A DNA stretch of 10,670 nt from JABJPE01 sp036340215 (GTDB taxonomy: Bacteria; Pseudomonadota; Gammaproteobacteria; Comchoanobacterales; Comchoanobacteraceae). Position numbers and translations under genes: made by a program. The stretch spans positions 1-10,670 of the forward strand of contig JAYYZF010000032.1 in assembly GCA_036340215.1 (NCBI GenBank), read 5' to 3'. Positions 1 to 7,346 of the stretch are shown here, piece by piece (the stretch's first letter is position 1; every line of letters begins with the position of its first letter). Under the pieces are notes generated by a model. The model was not told the DNA's origin. It did no database searches and worked only from the letters and a program-made list of their open reading frames with translations.

Positions 1-523
1 CCACTTGGAGTGATATGGCCAGATACATCTATTCTATCAAGAAACTCATTCACAGAAATAAGTTTTTTTTCGTTATCATTTAAACTATTTGGCAGCCAAG
101 AACTCCATTCCTCTTTAAAGTCTTTATTTATAGAAACAAGGTCTTTGCTATCTTTTATATTCTCAAGAATTTTTCTAACATCTTTGGTAATTTCTATTGA
201 GATTTTTTCAGAACCACGGCCATAATTAGCAAGCATTTCTTCGTCAGAATCATCTTTAAGTGTTTTATAATTATTTTTTGCTTCAGTTAGAAGAAGCATA
301 TCTAAAGAATCATTCATTATATCGCCACTTGGAGTGATATAGCCAGATACATCTATTCTATCAAGAAACTCATTCACAGAAATAAGTTCTTTTTCGTTAT
401 CATTTAAACTATTTGGCAGCCAAGAACTCAATTCCTCTTTAAAGTCTTTATTTATAGAAACAAGGTCTTTGCTATCTTTTATCTTCTCAAGAATTTTTCT
501 AACATCTTTGGTAATTTCTATTG
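1..523. repeat. Direct tandem repeat, 324-bp period (in-frame)
   Basis: Positions 1-199 match 325-523 with four substitutions (positions 17, 65, 106 and 159 against 341, 389, 430 and 483) and no indels. The period of 324 bp is exactly 108 codons, so the reading frame is preserved. Similarity stops abruptly at 199/523, where the second copy meets the unique N-terminus of the gene. Positions 200-324 are the rest of the first full unit. The left copy continues past the edge. Confidence 0.95.
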
Positions 524-551
524 GTTCTATTTGGGGTCTCTTTTCATTCAT
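1..551 (-). CDS. Tandem-repeat protein, N-terminal 183 codons (partial, runs off left edge)
   Basis: The frame opens at an ATG (549-551) and stays open to the window edge. A good Shine-Dalgarno (AGGAGA, 7 nt before the ATG) and a TATAAT box further upstream support this start. Residues 1-10 are unique. Residues 11-118 form one 108-residue unit beginning IEITKDVRK, and residues 119-183 are the start of a second, nearly identical unit. The visible part is hydrophilic and charge-rich (Lys, Asp, Glu), probably mostly helical, with no signal peptide or membrane segment. The two copies differ at only four residues: K23/N131, L41/W149, E55/K163 and Y71/H179. I do not recognise the family. Long internal repeats of this kind occur in secreted effectors and surface proteins of intracellular bacteria, but assigning that role here is inference. 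The full length and number of repeats cannot be seen. Confidence 0.8.
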   Translation of the reverse strand, partial: MNEKRPQIEPIEITKDVRKILEKIKDSKDLVSINKDFKEELSSWLPNSLNDNEKELISVNEFLDRIDVSGYITPSGDIMNDSLDMLLLTEAKNNYKTLKDDSDEEMLANYGRGSEKISIEITKDVRKILENIKDSKDLVSINKDFKEEWSSWLPNSLNDNEKKLISVNEFLDRIDVSGHITPS

Positions 552-596
552 ATAAAGTTCTCCTACTACTATCATCAATTTAGAGACTGTTTTATT

Positions 597-602
597 ATTA
601 TA
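597..602 (-). promoter_or_regulatory. Putative -10 box for the tandem-repeat gene
   Basis: On the minus strand this reads TATAAT, 45 nt before the ATG at 551. No good -35 hexamer lies 16-18 nt upstream. A small perfect palindrome (AACGC/GCGTT, 623-637) overlaps the place where the -35 would be, so the promoter may need an activator or be bound by a regulator. That role is inference. Confidence 0.4.
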
Positions 603-829
603 GTACTTAGGGGCTTCTAGAGAACGCTGTGCGCGTTAAAAGGCTTTATAAGCTTGATTTGAGCGCTATTTTGTGTGTAGTGTATCAAGGTTAGAGATTA
701 TATAATTGTTTCTACTATCAGCTTATTTTCTATGTTTCCTATGCTAGTTTACATAGTGTGTAACTTAACTAATATTATGAACTAAGTATATTTAAGAGAA
801 ACTTATTATTTTATTATATTACGTTTAAG

Positions 830-905
<76 letters not shown>

Positions 906-916
906 ACTGAAGTAAA

Positions 917-945
917 AATTTAAAGCAAAATCGCTCTTATGTCTA
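917..945 (-). promoter_or_regulatory. Putative promoter of tRNA-Thr
   Basis: Minus strand: -35 TAGACA (940-945), 17-nt spacer, -10 TAAATT (917-922). This would start transcription about 5-6 nt before the mature tRNA 5' end, which is a reasonable leader. The match is imperfect and the surrounding sequence is very AT-rich, so other alignments are possible. Confidence 0.35.
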
Positions 946-1121
946 GTATTTAATATAATTATTTAACGTATTTTGTCTAATTATATAAATAGAGAATATA
1001 AATGCAGCATTGCTCGATAGTTTTTTCGTAAAATTACATAATTTTATAGTATAAATTCCAGTCTTAATTAGAAATACAAATTAGTCTCACAAAACATGGT
1101 TATGCAGAAAAATAATACAAA

Positions 1122-1144
1122 AAAACCGGGATATACCCGGTTTT
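1122..1144 (-). terminator. Intrinsic terminator of the ATP/ADP translocase gene
   Basis: A perfect 9-bp inverted repeat (AAAACCGGG / CCCGGTTTT) encloses a 5-nt loop. On the minus strand it is followed by an uninterrupted T run, about 25 nt after the stop codon of the tlc gene. The A/T flanks are nearly symmetrical, so it may work in both directions. Confidence 0.88.
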
Positions 1145-1168
1145 AGTGTTAATCTAAGTATAACTAAG

Positions 1169-2734
1169 TTATTGTGTAGTTGTTTTCAAATCAGGATTAA
1201 GTATCGCTGCGGCAGTTTCCTCTGCGACATTTGTTTTTTCTTGAGTATCTTTCTCCTGATCTTTGTAAGTTATTTTTGCATCAGTTCTTGTATTAAATTC
1301 TTTATTAAGCTTGACTATTGCAAACAACCAAATGGCAACAAATACAGCGACTAACGCCCCAATGTATGGCGTCATAACTGAAAGAGGGGCTATCATAAAT
1401 AGACCTTGTTGTATGATGGAGCTTCCAGCTTTACCAAGTCTAGCTCCAACGATATCAATAGCAGCCTTACCTTTTACTTTACTCTCTTCATCTAACGGTA
1501 TGTAAGTCATTTCCTTTGTAGGGTCAAATAACGAATACTTAGCAGCTTTACTTATTACATTTTGGCAGGTACCAAAGAATACCGCTGCTACAAGAGGAGT
1601 AGTTCCCATCATTGCGAATAATGTTCCTAAATGATCTTTCGCAATCAATATACCGAAGAAACCAGCACCTGTAATTAACATTGTTACCGGTGTCACGGCT
1701 GCAGCAACGCCCCAACCAAAAGTTCTGATTATATTGTTAGTGAAAAATAACATCATCAACATGGTTGTCCATGCAAGGAATGTGCTATATGTTCCCATAA
1801 AAGATAAATACTCATTTGTGTTTGGATACAAAGTACGTACTTGATCTTTCCAAGTTACTTCTAATAGATTGATTGATACCCCATAAACAACTACTAAAGT
1901 TGCAATATACATTAAGTACTTAGAGTGAAATAGTAATTTAAAGCTATCTGTAAGTTTCATTTTTGTTTTCTTTTTCTTTTTCTTAATCTTAGATGGATCG
2001 TAGAATCTACTATCAGTTAATACATATCTGTTTATCCACCAGTATATAGCAACTACACAAACTATAACTACAAGTGCAATAGTCATTATGCTCTGTAACA
2101 TAACTTGCTCAGAAAATTCTGAAAAGTAATGAGAAGCTTTTCCTGAAAATATAAGAGCTACGTTGGCACCTAAACCGAATAAAGGATAAAATCTCTTAGA
2201 CTCATCAATCTTGGTTGTGTCGTTAGCAAAGCCCCAAAATAATAAGGATAGCGCCACAGAACCCCATAACTCAGCAAAGATGTAGAATAATGAAAAGGTC
2301 CAAATTCTTATAGTTGCTTGCAAGCCTTCAGGTACAAATGCTAGGTGTAGGTGAACTGGATGTAGTGAGCCTTTTAGTGGGTAAAGTACATAGCCGAATA
2401 GAGCAAAGAAAATAGCAAATGGGATAAGTGAGCAGTAGAATAAGTTTTTTTTGCTCACAATATTACTTAACTTAGAAAACATTACCATAAACAAGATAGC
2501 ACATGGTATAACACCCCAGAACTTTAGGTAAGGAATGATTTGGGCTCCAGGAGAGCCAGCTGCGTTTATGACTAGAGCATCTTTTAGATTCCTAAGTAGA
2601 CTGTAGTTAAACGAAATAAAGAAGAACATTAACAACATTGGTATAATTTTCTTTAACTCATAATTATGAATTGGCCAGAAAAAAGTTCTTAGTTTACTAA
2701 ATTCTTGTTGTGGCGCGTTGTTTACTTCGCTCAT
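1169..2734 (-). CDS. tlc: ATP/ADP translocase (Tlc/NTT family nucleotide transporter)
   Basis: This is an inner-membrane carrier of the Tlc/NTT family; members exchange bacterial ADP for host ATP or import other nucleotides. The 521-residue length and hydrophobic profile (about 12 membrane segments) fit the family, and the sequence resembles Rickettsia Tlc1 along its whole length. Diagnostic stretches are NYSLLRNLKDALVI (43-56), IFAELWGSVALSLLFW (152-167), DESKRFYPLFGLGAN (177-191), VLTDSRFYDP (238-247), LLEVTWKDQVRTLYP (290-304), KYSLFDPTKEM (399-409) and YIPLDEESKVKGKAAID (411-427). Charged positions typical of ATP/ADP exchangers are present (K51, E155, E292, K423; alignment by eye). A lysine-rich cytosolic loop (249-258) and a hydrophilic C-terminal tail from about 480 are ordinary. 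The start has the Shine-Dalgarno-like GGGAAG. Exchange of ATP for ADP is likely, but substrate cannot be proven from sequence. Confidence 0.95.
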   Translation of the reverse strand: MSEVNNAPQQEFSKLRTFFWPIHNYELKKIIPMLLMFFFISFNYSLLRNLKDALVINAAGSPGAQIIPYLKFWGVIPCAILFMVMFSKLSNIVSKKNLFYCSLIPFAIFFALFGYVLYPLKGSLHPVHLHLAFVPEGLQATIRIWTFSLFYIFAELWGSVALSLLFWGFANDTTKIDESKRFYPLFGLGANVALIFSGKASHYFSEFSEQVMLQSIMTIALVVIVCVVAIYWWINRYVLTDSRFYDPSKIKKKKKKTKMKLTDSFKLLFHSKYLMYIATLVVVYGVSINLLEVTWKDQVRTLYPNTNEYLSFMGTYSTFLAWTTMLMMLFFTNNIIRTFGWGVAAAVTPVTMLITGAGFFGILIAKDHLGTLFAMMGTTPLVAAVFFGTCQNVISKAAKYSLFDPTKEMTYIPLDEESKVKGKAAIDIVGARLGKAGSSIIQQGLFMIAPLSVMTPYIGALVAVFVAIWLFAIVKLNKEFNTRTDAKITYKDQEKDTQEKTNVAEETAAAILNPDLKTTTQ

Positions 2735-2876
2735 ATTGTCTTCCCAGTTAAATTTAAAATCAAAAACGTGCAGCTAAATTTTTTTCGTGCCGCTAAGTCT
2801 TGCCAAATTTGAATTTACATTTTTGTAAAATCGCTTATTTCACTAAGAAAACTTGTGAAATATCATCTTTGTACGA

Positions 2877-2905
2877 ATTATATCACTAAGACGTTGAAAA
2901 ATCAA
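2877..2905 (-). promoter_or_regulatory. Putative sigma70 promoter of tlc (1169-2734)
   Basis: Minus strand: -35 TTGATT (2900-2905), 17-nt spacer, -10 TATAAT (2877-2882, consensus). It lies about 143 nt before the ATG, leaving a long 5' untranslated region. The -35 overlaps a weak A/T-only inverted repeat (2899-2905 with 2914-2920) just past the rdgB stop. Confidence 0.6.
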
Positions 2906-2920
2906 TTTTTAATTTGATTT
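2899..2920 (-). terminator. Weak AT-only hairpin after rdgB
   Basis: Minus strand AAATCAA / TTGATTT (7 bp, 8-nt loop) followed by a short T run, 20 nt after the rdgB stop. There are few G-C pairs, so termination would be poor. It may simply reflect base composition. Confidence 0.28.
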
Positions 2921-2939
2921 ATATTGCTGTTATTTTTTA

Positions 2940-3557
2940 CTAGTTCTGGCTCAGGTCACTGAGCATTTTTTGAAGAGCTTTTGCTCTATGGCTACATAGT
3001 TTTTTTTCTTCGAAGATATTGGCAGCCGACTTACCGTAGTTGTCGTCAATAAATATTGGATCATATCCGAAACCACCTCTGCCACTTCTATTAGTTACAA
3101 CCCTGCCTTCCCAAGTGCCATCATATATTTTTGGTGTTGGATCATTTGGCCCATTTTCCAGTAACACTAGAACCACATAGAACCTTGCTGGTGAGCTTTC
3201 TATGCCAAGCTCTTTCATTTCTGTAATAACCTTGTTAATGTTGTCCTCCCAGGAGCAATTAGTGCCTGCATAACGAGCAGAATACAGCCCTGGGCGTCCA
3301 TCAAGCGCGTCTATGATAAGTCCAGAATCATCTGCTAATACTGGTAAGCTAGTGTGTCGTGCTGCATGTTTGGCTTTTATTAGGGCATTTTCAACGAACG
3401 AGCAGCCATTCTCAATGGCTTCAACAATATTAAGTGTTGTTTGAGCTTCAGTTTCAATGCCAAGGTTGGCAAAGTACTCATCAAACTCCGCTATTTTTCC
3501 CTTGTTACCAGATGCAATAAGAATCTTTTTTATTTGTTGTGAAAAATTTTTACTCAT
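2940..3557 (-). CDS. rdgB: dITP/XTP pyrophosphatase (RdgB/HAM1 family)
   Basis: This cytosolic house-cleaning enzyme hydrolyses non-canonical purine triphosphates (dITP, ITP, XTP) to monophosphates and pyrophosphate, keeping them out of DNA and RNA. The 205 residues match the usual family length of about 200. Family motifs appear in order: SGNKGK (16-21, nucleotide binding), FVENALIKA (54-62), the catalytic ADDSGL (75-80), PGLYSARYAG (89-98), GRGGFGYDPIF (159-169) and SHRAKAL (189-195). The start ATG has an AGGAA Shine-Dalgarno 7 nt upstream and its own promoter. It lies between the two tlc genes, but both have separate promoters, so there is no clear functional coupling. A salvaged nucleotide pool may make sanitation useful, which is inference. 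Confidence 0.96.
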   Translation of the reverse strand: MSKNFSQQIKKILIASGNKGKIAEFDEYFANLGIETEAQTTLNIVEAIENGCSFVENALIKAKHAARHTSLPVLADDSGLIIDALDGRPGLYSARYAGTNCSWEDNINKVITEMKELGIESSPARFYVVLVLLENGPNDPTPKIYDGTWEGRVVTNRSGRGGFGYDPIFIDDNYGKSAANIFEEKKLCSHRAKALQKMLSDLSQN

Positions 3558-3589
3558 AACAATATTCCTGCGGATATCCTTATCAATTA

Positions 3590-3618
3590 AATATATATTA
3601 CAAAATTATTGTTATCAA
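3590..3618 (-). promoter_or_regulatory. Putative sigma70 promoter of rdgB
   Basis: Minus strand: -35 TTGATA (3613-3618, 5 of 6), 17-nt spacer, -10 TATATT (3590-3595, 5 of 6). Predicted transcription start is about 25 nt before the rdgB ATG. Confidence 0.6.
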
Positions 3619-3699
3619 TATAACGATTAATTCTGTGAGTTTATTGCGCAAAATATTAAAAAAATTGTTGGGAAATATCTGGAATATAGCAGCTCAGTG

Positions 3700-3732
3700 G
3701 GGAGACTTCTTTTTTTATTAAAGATGCCTCCC
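3700..3732 (-). terminator. Imperfect hairpin downstream of the long tlc-like gene
   Basis: GGGAG GC (A/A mismatch) TCTTT on the minus strand pairs with AAAGA and GTCTCCC around a 7-nt A/T loop, making about 12 pairs. It lies 26 nt after the stop at 3758 and before the rdgB promoter, where a terminator is expected. No T run follows on either strand, so it is not a textbook intrinsic terminator. It may instead be a 3'-end stabilising structure. Confidence 0.45.
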
Positions 3733-3757
3733 AATTTAAATAGAATGCAGCTACTTA

Positions 3758-6196
3758 CTAATTTTTACATCCTTTAGTTTCGTTACTACCCTTTTTTTCT
3801 TGTTTGGATTCAACAAGGTCAATTATTCCTTTATCTTCTATTTTCTTATCCAGCAATGCATCTTTGTGCGGATCACATTCTTTTTCTAATCGTGATGCCA
3901 TATCCATATTTTTATTCAACTTATCAGATCCATCAGCAGTTTCAGGGTAGATAACCTTTGGTAAATCAGATCTACCAGACACAGTTCCAGCAATATTGTA
4001 TGCAGAAAACGCCCAGACGATTAATATGGTTAATATTACAGCAGGTATATATATCATTATGTTGGAAATTGTACCGCCAAATGCTAATAGGCCTAGTAGT
4101 ATTAATGATCCAAGTCCTTTGCCCCACTTGCCACTTATTTGGTTTACAATGCCTTGATAAGAGTCTTTCACAAATTTTGGTTTAGCTGACCATGATGTGT
4201 TGTTTATAGGTTCAAAAACAGTATATTTGGATGCTTTCACTATAACGTTTTGAATTGCTCCTAATAGGGCTATCTGCCAGTAAAGATTAGATATAGATGA
4301 GCTAAATAGTAAGGGGCAAATGGTTGCCATAGTTGTAGGCGCAAGCACTAAACCAAAAAATACTACAGATAAGAATAAAAGCAGTGCCGGAGTCATTAAT
4401 GCTTGTGCTTCAGCAGGTAATTTATTAATTAATGGATTAATTAGCGCTAGTCCTATAGAGATTACGGCAGTCCAAAAGTTAAACTGACCCATAAATTCAA
4501 CATAACTTATAGTGGAGGCGCCACTTGAACAGAATATTTTAACTTGGTTTTTCCAGACTACTTCGAAAATCACCATGCAGACGTTGTAGGCTAATACTAC
4601 TATTGCTAGATCACGTATATCTCTGAAATACCCAATTCCCTTAAGTTTTGTGGCAAATGATCCGCCTGTATTAAATGCCTTGCGGATATTGTCTTTTTCG
4701 TATTCAGAAAGTGCGCTAGCCTGTTCGTTGGTGCTTTTTTCATTTAGAATATTATTCAGGTCTTTCTCTGATATAAACCCGTTGTTAGAGAATGATCCAG
4801 TGTTAATCGCTACAGTTGCGATTTTCTGAATATCTATAAGAACTTGTTCACTAGTAATCTGTTCTTTTGCAGTTACGGCAGCACTTAATTCCGCAGTATT
4901 ATTGTTTTCATCTTCTTGTGTGATTACTGTTGCTTGGGGTTTCTTTAAATCTGCAAATTTAAATGTATTTGTATTTGTTGCGTAAGCATGTAGAGCAGCT
5001 GTAACAAGTCCAGAGATAACAAATAGACCTACAATGATCATCATTTGTGAATACAAAGTTAGTCCTGCAATGCCAAACACACCTGTAAGGGCAATGCCAG
5101 CTGTCATAAGTCCAATATTTTGCCATATACCAAAGCTAGCAGAGAGAGCCTTAACTCTATCTTTCTTGAATAGGGCTGTTTGTAAGCCCTTGAAAATACC
5201 TTCAATAGCAATAACAGACCACATTTCTGTAAATACATAGAATGCAGAGTAAGCCCAATATTTAAAAATGCTAGTTATGCCTGTTGGTATAAAGCTTACT
5301 GCTAAGCTGAATCCCTGTAGGGTGCTTAAATATGGAAACATTAGAATGAAGCCTATAAAAAATGCACTGAAGATTCCTATGGCTATGTAAAAAGATTTAT
5401 TGCTACCATCAACATTCTGGCCATTTTTATCAACATCAGTGGCGCACCATGACTTAATTTTCTCCCAGATAAAGGACGAAACCATGGTTGCAGGTAAGAT
5501 TCCAATTATTTTTAAGAAAGGAATGAGTTCAGCCCCACCTACACTTATTATCAATAAGTCTTTAGGTATGCGTAATAAACTATATGAGAATATTAATAGA
5601 AATCCAATGCAGCTTAACAGTATAACCTTGCCCCACTCTCCTTCCTTTGCTGGAATTATATAGCTTGCTAAGGTTTGTAGCCAGTTGCTTGTTTTTTTCT
5701 CGTTGTTTGAGGAAGTTTGCTTAACCTTATCGCCTTCTGCTCCTACTGCAGATGGTATATTGATGTCTATTTCCTGTTGCTTTTTTAGCTCCTCATTCAT
5801 TAATGCACCATGGTATGCATTAATTTTTTGTTCTAACAGCTTCTTTATGATGTCTTTTACAAGTTTCTCTGATTTATATTTACTTGCGAGTTGAAATAGA
5901 TCATCTGGATAGTCATTGTTATCTGTAATATAGCTTTCTATCATGGAGAATAAGTTGGCGCTAATTTCTGGATTAGCAAGAGACTCTCTAAGTGCCTTAG
6001 AGCCTATAATAACTTTTATGGTTCCGTTAGGCAGGGTGGCTAGTACATCTTCTATTTGTTGAATTTTGCTTTTTTGTTGCTCGGCGTTGCTTGTTTGCTG
6101 TGCATTGCTAGAATTATTGCTCTTTTCTCCCTCGATGATACTGTTAGAATTCATATTGTCTTCTTTGCGCAGGGGCGCTGTATCTGCTGATATCAT
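3758..6196 (-). CDS. Divergent Tlc/NTT-family transporter with long soluble extensions
   Basis: The core is a Tlc/NTT carrier: SYSLLRIPKDLLII (204-217), AELIPFLKIIGILPA (222-236), FYVFTEMWSV (319-328), FEVVWKNQVKIF (544-555) and QNVIVKASKYTVFEP (649-663) align with the neighbouring translocase. At 812 residues it is about 300 longer. It has a hydrophilic N-terminal region of about 185 residues (Asn/Gln/Ser-rich to about 48, then probably helical), a polar insert in the central loop (about 412-520), and a charged tail from about 740. The family's YIPLDEE..KVKGKAAID block is replaced by an unrelated stretch (665-690); by ungapped alignment from the shared GK (692-693) the key lysine becomes Q681. 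Substrate may therefore differ from ATP/ADP, or the protein may be regulatory. Two starts are possible: ATG 6196, used here, with a GGAG Shine-Dalgarno 7 nt upstream, or ATG 6154 (residue 15). Confidence 0.88.
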   Translation of the reverse strand: MISADTAPLRKEDNMNSNSIIEGEKSNNSSNAQQTSNAEQQKSKIQQIEDVLATLPNGTIKVIIGSKALRESLANPEISANLFSMIESYITDNNDYPDDLFQLASKYKSEKLVKDIIKKLLEQKINAYHGALMNEELKKQQEIDINIPSAVGAEGDKVKQTSSNNEKKTSNWLQTLASYIIPAKEGEWGKVILLSCIGFLLIFSYSLLRIPKDLLIISVGGAELIPFLKIIGILPATMVSSFIWEKIKSWCATDVDKNGQNVDGSNKSFYIAIGIFSAFFIGFILMFPYLSTLQGFSLAVSFIPTGITSIFKYWAYSAFYVFTEMWSVIAIEGIFKGLQTALFKKDRVKALSASFGIWQNIGLMTAGIALTGVFGIAGLTLYSQMMIIVGLFVISGLVTAALHAYATNTNTFKFADLKKPQATVITQEDENNNTAELSAAVTAKEQITSEQVLIDIQKIATVAINTGSFSNNGFISEKDLNNILNEKSTNEQASALSEYEKDNIRKAFNTGGSFATKLKGIGYFRDIRDLAIVVLAYNVCMVIFEVVWKNQVKIFCSSGASTISYVEFMGQFNFWTAVISIGLALINPLINKLPAEAQALMTPALLLFLSVVFFGLVLAPTTMATICPLLFSSSISNLYWQIALLGAIQNVIVKASKYTVFEPINNTSWSAKPKFVKDSYQGIVNQISGKWGKGLGSLILLGLLAFGGTISNIMIYIPAVILTILIVWAFSAYNIAGTVSGRSDLPKVIYPETADGSDKLNKNMDMASRLEKECDPHKDALLDKKIEDKGIIDLVESKQEKKGSNETKGCKN

Positions 6197-6272
6197 TTCG
6201 GGTCTCCGTTTTGCTAAATTTTTTAAATATTGCGTGAAGTGATCCTAAAATCACCACTATTTACTTGATGCA

Positions 6273-6301
6273 ATTATAGTTGATCAGCTTGTGAAAGTCA
6301 A
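6273..6301 (-). promoter_or_regulatory. Strong putative sigma70 promoter of the long tlc-like gene
   Basis: Minus strand: -35 TTGACT (6296-6301, 5 of 6), 17-nt spacer, -10 TATAAT (6273-6278, consensus). It begins about 10 nt after the pilD stop and gives a leader of about 70 nt. This is the best promoter in the window and argues that the transporter is expressed independently of pilD. Confidence 0.72.
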
Positions 6302-6310
6302 GCCCCCAGG

Positions 6311-7171
6311 TTATGGTTGTAGCATAATAATTCTTAAGTGCTCGCTAAAGTGGAATAATTGATTTTGGCAGATTGCCCAGGTTGCAAAGCTCAGAAAAGG
6401 GGCAAATGGTATTAGGGAGTTCTTGTTTACTTTGCCGGCCATTTTCATAATAGAGAAGTATAGCAGGAATATTATGGATGCAAGTATAGTAATATTAAGC
6501 AGACTCAGTGGTCCAAGCCATGCCCCGAGCATAGCTAACATCTTGAAGTCTCCGTACCCCATGCCGTCAGGTTTCTGGGCGCGATAACAAACAATTTTGC
6601 TAATCAACCATGGTAAGAAGTACCCGGATGCTGCACCTAATACACTTATACTAGGATTTATAGGGATAAACCCTAAAACGCTGAGTATAAGTCCTAGCCA
6701 AAGCACCGTTAAAGATATTATGTCAGGTATCAGTTTAGTCTCGGCATCTATAAATGCCACTAGGATTAGGCTGAAGTAAAAGATAAGTTGACAAATTGCA
6801 TATGGAGTAAGCCCTAGCTCCATAAGAGTAATTATTCCTACGGATATTGTTAGGGTTTCTATAACAAGTAAAAGCTCAGGTTTATCAGCTTCGCTAGGTT
6901 CTAGTTTAGTCTTGGCAAAAACATAGCTCAGTACTGGTATGAAAAATAGTATGTTCAGTTTTTTATCTGTTTTGAATTTACTATCTTTAATGCTCAGAAG
7001 TTTCACCTTCTGCTTATTTGTATTTTCTAGTTTCAGAAACTCTAGGCACTCACTTTCATATTCTGCAAGCATTTTCCTAGGCAGTTGACGTATGATACAG
7101 CTAACAATAGGTGCAATTAAAGTTAGTCCAATAAGGCAGCTTATAGTTTCAATTAAGCTGAGTTCATTCAT
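6311..7171 (-). CDS. pilD: Prepilin peptidase (type IV leader peptidase, PilD/MshP-type A24), degenerate N-terminal domain
   Basis: This inner-membrane aspartyl protease cleaves the leader of type IV prepilins. The C-terminal peptidase domain is well preserved: VAFIDAETKLIPD (138-150) and the GMGYGDFKMLAMLGAWLG block (203-220) supply the two catalytic aspartates, D142 and D208, with the usual spacing within two residues. IPFAPFLSFA follows at 254-263. The N-terminal half, normally the N-methyltransferase part, is altered. The GSFLNVVIxRLP motif is APIVSCIIRQLP (20-31), and the four zinc-binding CxxC cysteines expected between it and the NIPxxSW-like NILFFIPVLSY (73-83) are absent. A GGAG Shine-Dalgarno precedes the ATG. 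It diverges from the msh cluster, whose pilins it presumably processes. Methylation ability is doubtful; peptidase activity is likely. Confidence 0.9.
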   Translation of the reverse strand: MNELSLIETISCLIGLTLIAPIVSCIIRQLPRKMLAEYESECLEFLKLENTNKQKVKLLSIKDSKFKTDKKLNILFFIPVLSYVFAKTKLEPSEADKPELLLVIETLTISVGIITLMELGLTPYAICQLIFYFSLILVAFIDAETKLIPDIISLTVLWLGLILSVLGFIPINPSISVLGAASGYFLPWLISKIVCYRAQKPDGMGYGDFKMLAMLGAWLGPLSLLNITILASIIFLLYFSIMKMAGKVNKNSLIPFAPFLSFATWAICQNQLFHFSEHLRIIMLQP

Positions 7172-7220
7172 CCTGATCTCCGTCCGCGTAGCTGTTTATT
7201 AAAGTTTAATAAAAAACCAT

Positions 7221-7226
7221 ATTATA
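7221..7226 (-). promoter_or_regulatory. Putative -10 box of pilD
   Basis: TATAAT on the minus strand, 45-50 nt before the pilD ATG. No convincing -35 lies at 16-18 nt; the nearest TTGCCA is 20 nt upstream. Confidence 0.42.
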
Positions 7227-7346
7227 TTAAGCAGAATTACTTGGATTGGCAAATATGTTGTTTTTAAGTTTTTTTCGCGCAATGTTGGGCGGTGTCTCTG
7301 TCATCAAGTTTTTACGTATTTTTGCCATCCTGGGGTCTGTAAGCAT
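7227..7346 (-). CDS. Possible 39-residue basic small protein upstream of pilD (unrecognised)
   Basis: A short frame starts at ATG 7344-7346 and ends at TAA 7227-7229, right next to the pilD -10 box. The peptide begins MLTDPRMAKIRKN and is rich in Lys/Arg. The frame stays open nine to twelve codons further upstream (including ...LNLPEL before the Met), so this could be the end of a longer lost gene. No strong Shine-Dalgarno is visible and no family is recognised. It lies antisense to the plus-strand frame at 7255-7425, and at most one of the two is likely to be real. Confidence 0.2.
   Translation of the reverse strand: MLTDPRMAKIRKNLMTETPPNIARKKLKNNIFANPSNSA

Noticed and set aside
10..225. 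Plus-strand open frame of 71 codons at the left edge
   Set aside because: It is the antisense of the tandem-repeat protein, whose repeat structure, ribosome binding site and promoter lie on the minus strand.
1..523. CRISPR array or insertion sequence as an explanation of the repeat
   Set aside because: The period is 324 bp, coding in frame, with no spacers, no terminal inverted repeats and no transposase.
780..829. Intrinsic terminator for tRNA-Thr
   Set aside because: Only a 5-bp TAAGT/ACTTA pairing with a large loop can be drawn; it is indistinguishable from AT-rich background.
3958..5894. Several plus-strand open frames of 68-87 codons
   Set aside because: All lie antisense to the long Tlc-family gene, whose core motifs are unmistakable; the frames show no family features.
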